64,000 nucleotides of DNA, taken from assembly GCF_004526235.1 (NCBI RefSeq), contig NZ_CP038159.1:248001-312000 (forward strand), written 5' to 3'. A model generated the notes under the pieces. It was not told the origin of the DNA and ran no database searches. It worked only from the letters and a program-made list of their open reading frames with translations. A program made the translations under genes and the position numbers. Shown here piece after piece: positions 62,418-64,000 of the stretch (the first letter of the stretch is position 1; the number at the start of each line of letters is the position of its first letter). Origin of the DNA: Sphingobacterium sp. CZ-2. Lineage in GTDB: Bacteria; Bacteroidota; Bacteroidia; Sphingobacteriales; Sphingobacteriaceae.

Positions 62418-64000
62418 ATGAGTATACTTAAGCGGTTATTGTTTGTATTAGTGTTGTTTAGCCTTACGCCTAAGCTTTATGCCCAGGTCGAGGATGAATT
62501 TAGTTCTGCCTTGGATTCCGCTAGGAACAAAGAAGACAATAAAAAGGACTCCGTCGTTTTTACGGCAAAATATGTAAGGTATACCAACCTGGCCACCTTG
62601 AAACGCCTGACCAGGACCTATGCGCTGGATACCTCCCATGTGAATTTCCAGTATTACAATAAACAGAATCTTCCTTGGAACCCAACCATTAACCTAGGTT
62701 CTTATGGTCTGGCATCTAGAGATCTACTCTTCAACCCCAATAAGTCGATTGGTTTTCAATCGGGTTACCATGCCTTGGAGCGCTATCTGTTAACTTCAGA
62801 TTCTGTCCAGTATTTTAGGGCAAGGGCCAGATTCTCCGAATTATATGCAGTAGGTTTCTTTTTCGATGATCAGGTTTTCAAAGCTCGGTTGGCGCAGAAT
62901 ATCAATCCGCATCTGAATATTGGGGCAGAATACCATGCAACCAATACGGATGGCTATTATAACAACCAGGCCTATAGCGATCGGAAGGGAGCTGTTTTTG
63001 TCTGGTACGAATCGCCAAGTAAGCGGTATAACCTGGTTTCCAACTTAACTTTTAACACTTTGGATGCGACTGAAAATGGTTCCATCCTCAATGATACCGT
63101 ATTTAGGGATACCTCTGATAATACTTCGCCTTCTCGTTATCCTGTGAAACTGAATGGAACGCAGGCGAATAGACCATTCAATAAATGGAAAGATATGGCC
63201 CTTTTCCTAAGGCAGTCCTATTATCTGGGCAGGATCGATACCGTGAATGGCAATGGTCCGGATGGAGAGATCCATCCAACCAATGTGGTGGCCCATAATT
63301 CCAGTATCCGTCAACAGAAATTTATCTTCTTTAAGAATCAGGCGGATTTGTATAATGCCTTTCCTTCCGATTCATTGGTGCGGGTAGATGATACGACCAA
63401 GATAACTAGTATTACCAACGATTTTACCTATTCTTTCTTCCTTCGAGGGAGGAATCTGAAGAATGAGGCGAAGGTGGAGCTGGGATTCCAGAACGACCTG
63501 ATATGGTATACCGATTCGCTCATGAGTAATTTCTATCAGAATTCCATGGTGAAAGGCTCGATAGGGTATAAGTTCAGTGATAAGGTGGATCTTAATTTTG
63601 CGGCTAACCAGATCGTGTTGGGCCGTAATTTTGGGGATTTTCTATATGAAGCCTATGCCGATGTGCATTTGAGTGATGTGATCGGAAAATTGCGGATAGG
63701 GGCTTATTCGCAGAATAAATCGACGGAAATGATTTTCCAGAATGCCAATCTTTCTTATCATAATTGGCGGGAAGAGGATCTTAACCTGGATAAGATAAAA
63801 ACACAGAACCTTTCCTTTTCCTATTCGAACTCAAAGATTGGATTTAGTGGAAAGGCGGAATATTTCCTGATCAATAATTACACGTATTTCCGGGAGTTGG
63901 AAAACCCTAGCAACGATATTCTTTTTGCTAGGCAGATTAAGCCTACCCAAGCTGGAAACTTAAACCTATTGAAACTGACCGTAGGGCAGAACTTTAAGTT
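62418..64000 (+). CDS. Putative porin (Porin_10 family), partial at window edge
   Basis: An outer-membrane beta-barrel protein of the Bacteroidota Porin_10 family, open to the last base, so at least 527 residues. The ATG at 62418 starts a signal peptide (LKRLLFVLVLFSLTPKLYAQ). Then come DSARNKEDNKKDSVVFTAKYVRYT and long stretches of alternating residues with patterns such as FRARARFSELYAVGFFFDDQ and YRFSNSGFD-like strands. A role in solute passage is predicted from the family name only. It begins 53 bases after the phosphorylase stop, probably in the same transcript. Confidence 0.85.
   Translation, partial: MSILKRLLFVLVLFSLTPKLYAQVEDEFSSALDSARNKEDNKKDSVVFTAKYVRYTNLATLKRLTRTYALDTSHVNFQYYNKQNLPWNPTINLGSYGLASRDLLFNPNKSIGFQSGYHALERYLLTSDSVQYFRARARFSELYAVGFFFDDQVFKARLAQNINPHLNIGAEYHATNTDGYYNNQAYSDRKGAVFVWYESPSKRYNLVSNLTFNTLDATENGSILNDTVFRDTSDNTSPSRYPVKLNGTQANRPFNKWKDMALFLRQSYYLGRIDTVNGNGPDGEIHPTNVVAHNSSIRQQKFIFFKNQADLYNAFPSDSLVRVDDTTKITSITNDFTYSFFLRGRNLKNEAKVELGFQNDLIWYTDSLMSNFYQNSMVKGSIGYKFSDKVDLNFAANQIVLGRNFGDFLYEAYADVHLSDVIGKLRIGAYSQNKSTEMIFQNANLSYHNWREEDLNLDKIKTQNLSFSYSNSKIGFSGKAEYFLINNYTYFRELENPSNDILFARQIKPTQAGNLNLLKLTVGQNFK

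Overview
The window comes from a Bacteroidota chromosome, most likely Sphingobacteriaceae (Sphingobacterium or Pedobacter type). The evidence is two SusC/SusD outer-membrane pairs, many lipoproteins with Bacteroidota signal sequences, the DUF4270, PKD-like and Porin_10 families, mostly weak Shine-Dalgarno signals, and TAnnTTTG-type promoter boxes. Family names rest on recognition of motifs and overall sequence, with no database search. No rRNA, tRNA or CRISPR array was seen.

Layout. (a) 1-7.9 kb: a truncated tRNA hydroxylase gene (trhO), a DUF3820 protein, then a surface-polysaccharide cluster with two glycosyltransferases, an FkbM methyltransferase, a Wzx-type flippase, an asparagine-synthase-like protein without a glutaminase cysteine, and a CapA-like metallophosphatase. 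(b) 8-21 kb: a DeoR regulator, a protein made of 55-residue near-identical repeats, YebC, SDR-type threonine dehydrogenase, asd, a DUF4270/Kelch lipoprotein pair, a histidine kinase and response regulator, pncA and a large outer-membrane beta-barrel protein with an RGG-like tail. (c) 21-35 kb: a TetR regulator, a secreted NagZ-like GH3, a GC-rich IS3/IS150-type insertion sequence with an amber codon in its transposase, sdaA, an MBL-fold hydrolase, two decayed genes (a trypsin-like protease remnant and a PKD-like lipoprotein with an in-frame stop), then lipB, hflX, recG and ridA, and nagA facing away. (d) 35.8-61.5 kb: the main accessory region, described next. (e) 61.5-64 kb: purine nucleoside phosphorylase and the start of a Porin_10 outer-membrane protein.

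The 35.8-61.5 kb region reads as a peptidoglycan/N-acetylmuramic acid (MurNAc) utilisation locus. It holds two SusC/SusD pairs, two GHL10 (DigH/YngK-like) lipoproteins, a NAGPA-type phosphodiester glycosidase-like protein with a changed active-site motif, NamZ (exo-MurNAc-ase, GH171), a metallophosphoesterase fused to a PQQ-type propeller, a GH9 enzyme joined across an A10 tract to an out-of-frame polysaccharide deacetylase, the MurNAc-6-phosphate etherase MurQ, and an SSS-family symporter. With the NagZ-like GH3 and NagA nearby, this covers glycan trimming, uptake, lactyl-ether removal and GlcNAc-6-P deacetylation. The MurNAc kinase is the one step not found here. Two phosphodiester-directed proteins in the same locus suggest, as inference only, that the substrate is a phosphate-decorated wall glycan such as teichoic-acid-bearing murein.

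The items most worth checking are the A10 frameshift between GH9 and the deacetylase, the metallophosphoesterase-propeller fusion, the altered NAGPA motif, a LacI-type operator half-kilobase-scale upstream of namZ with recurrent TGCGT motifs around several of these genes, and the 55-residue repeat protein.
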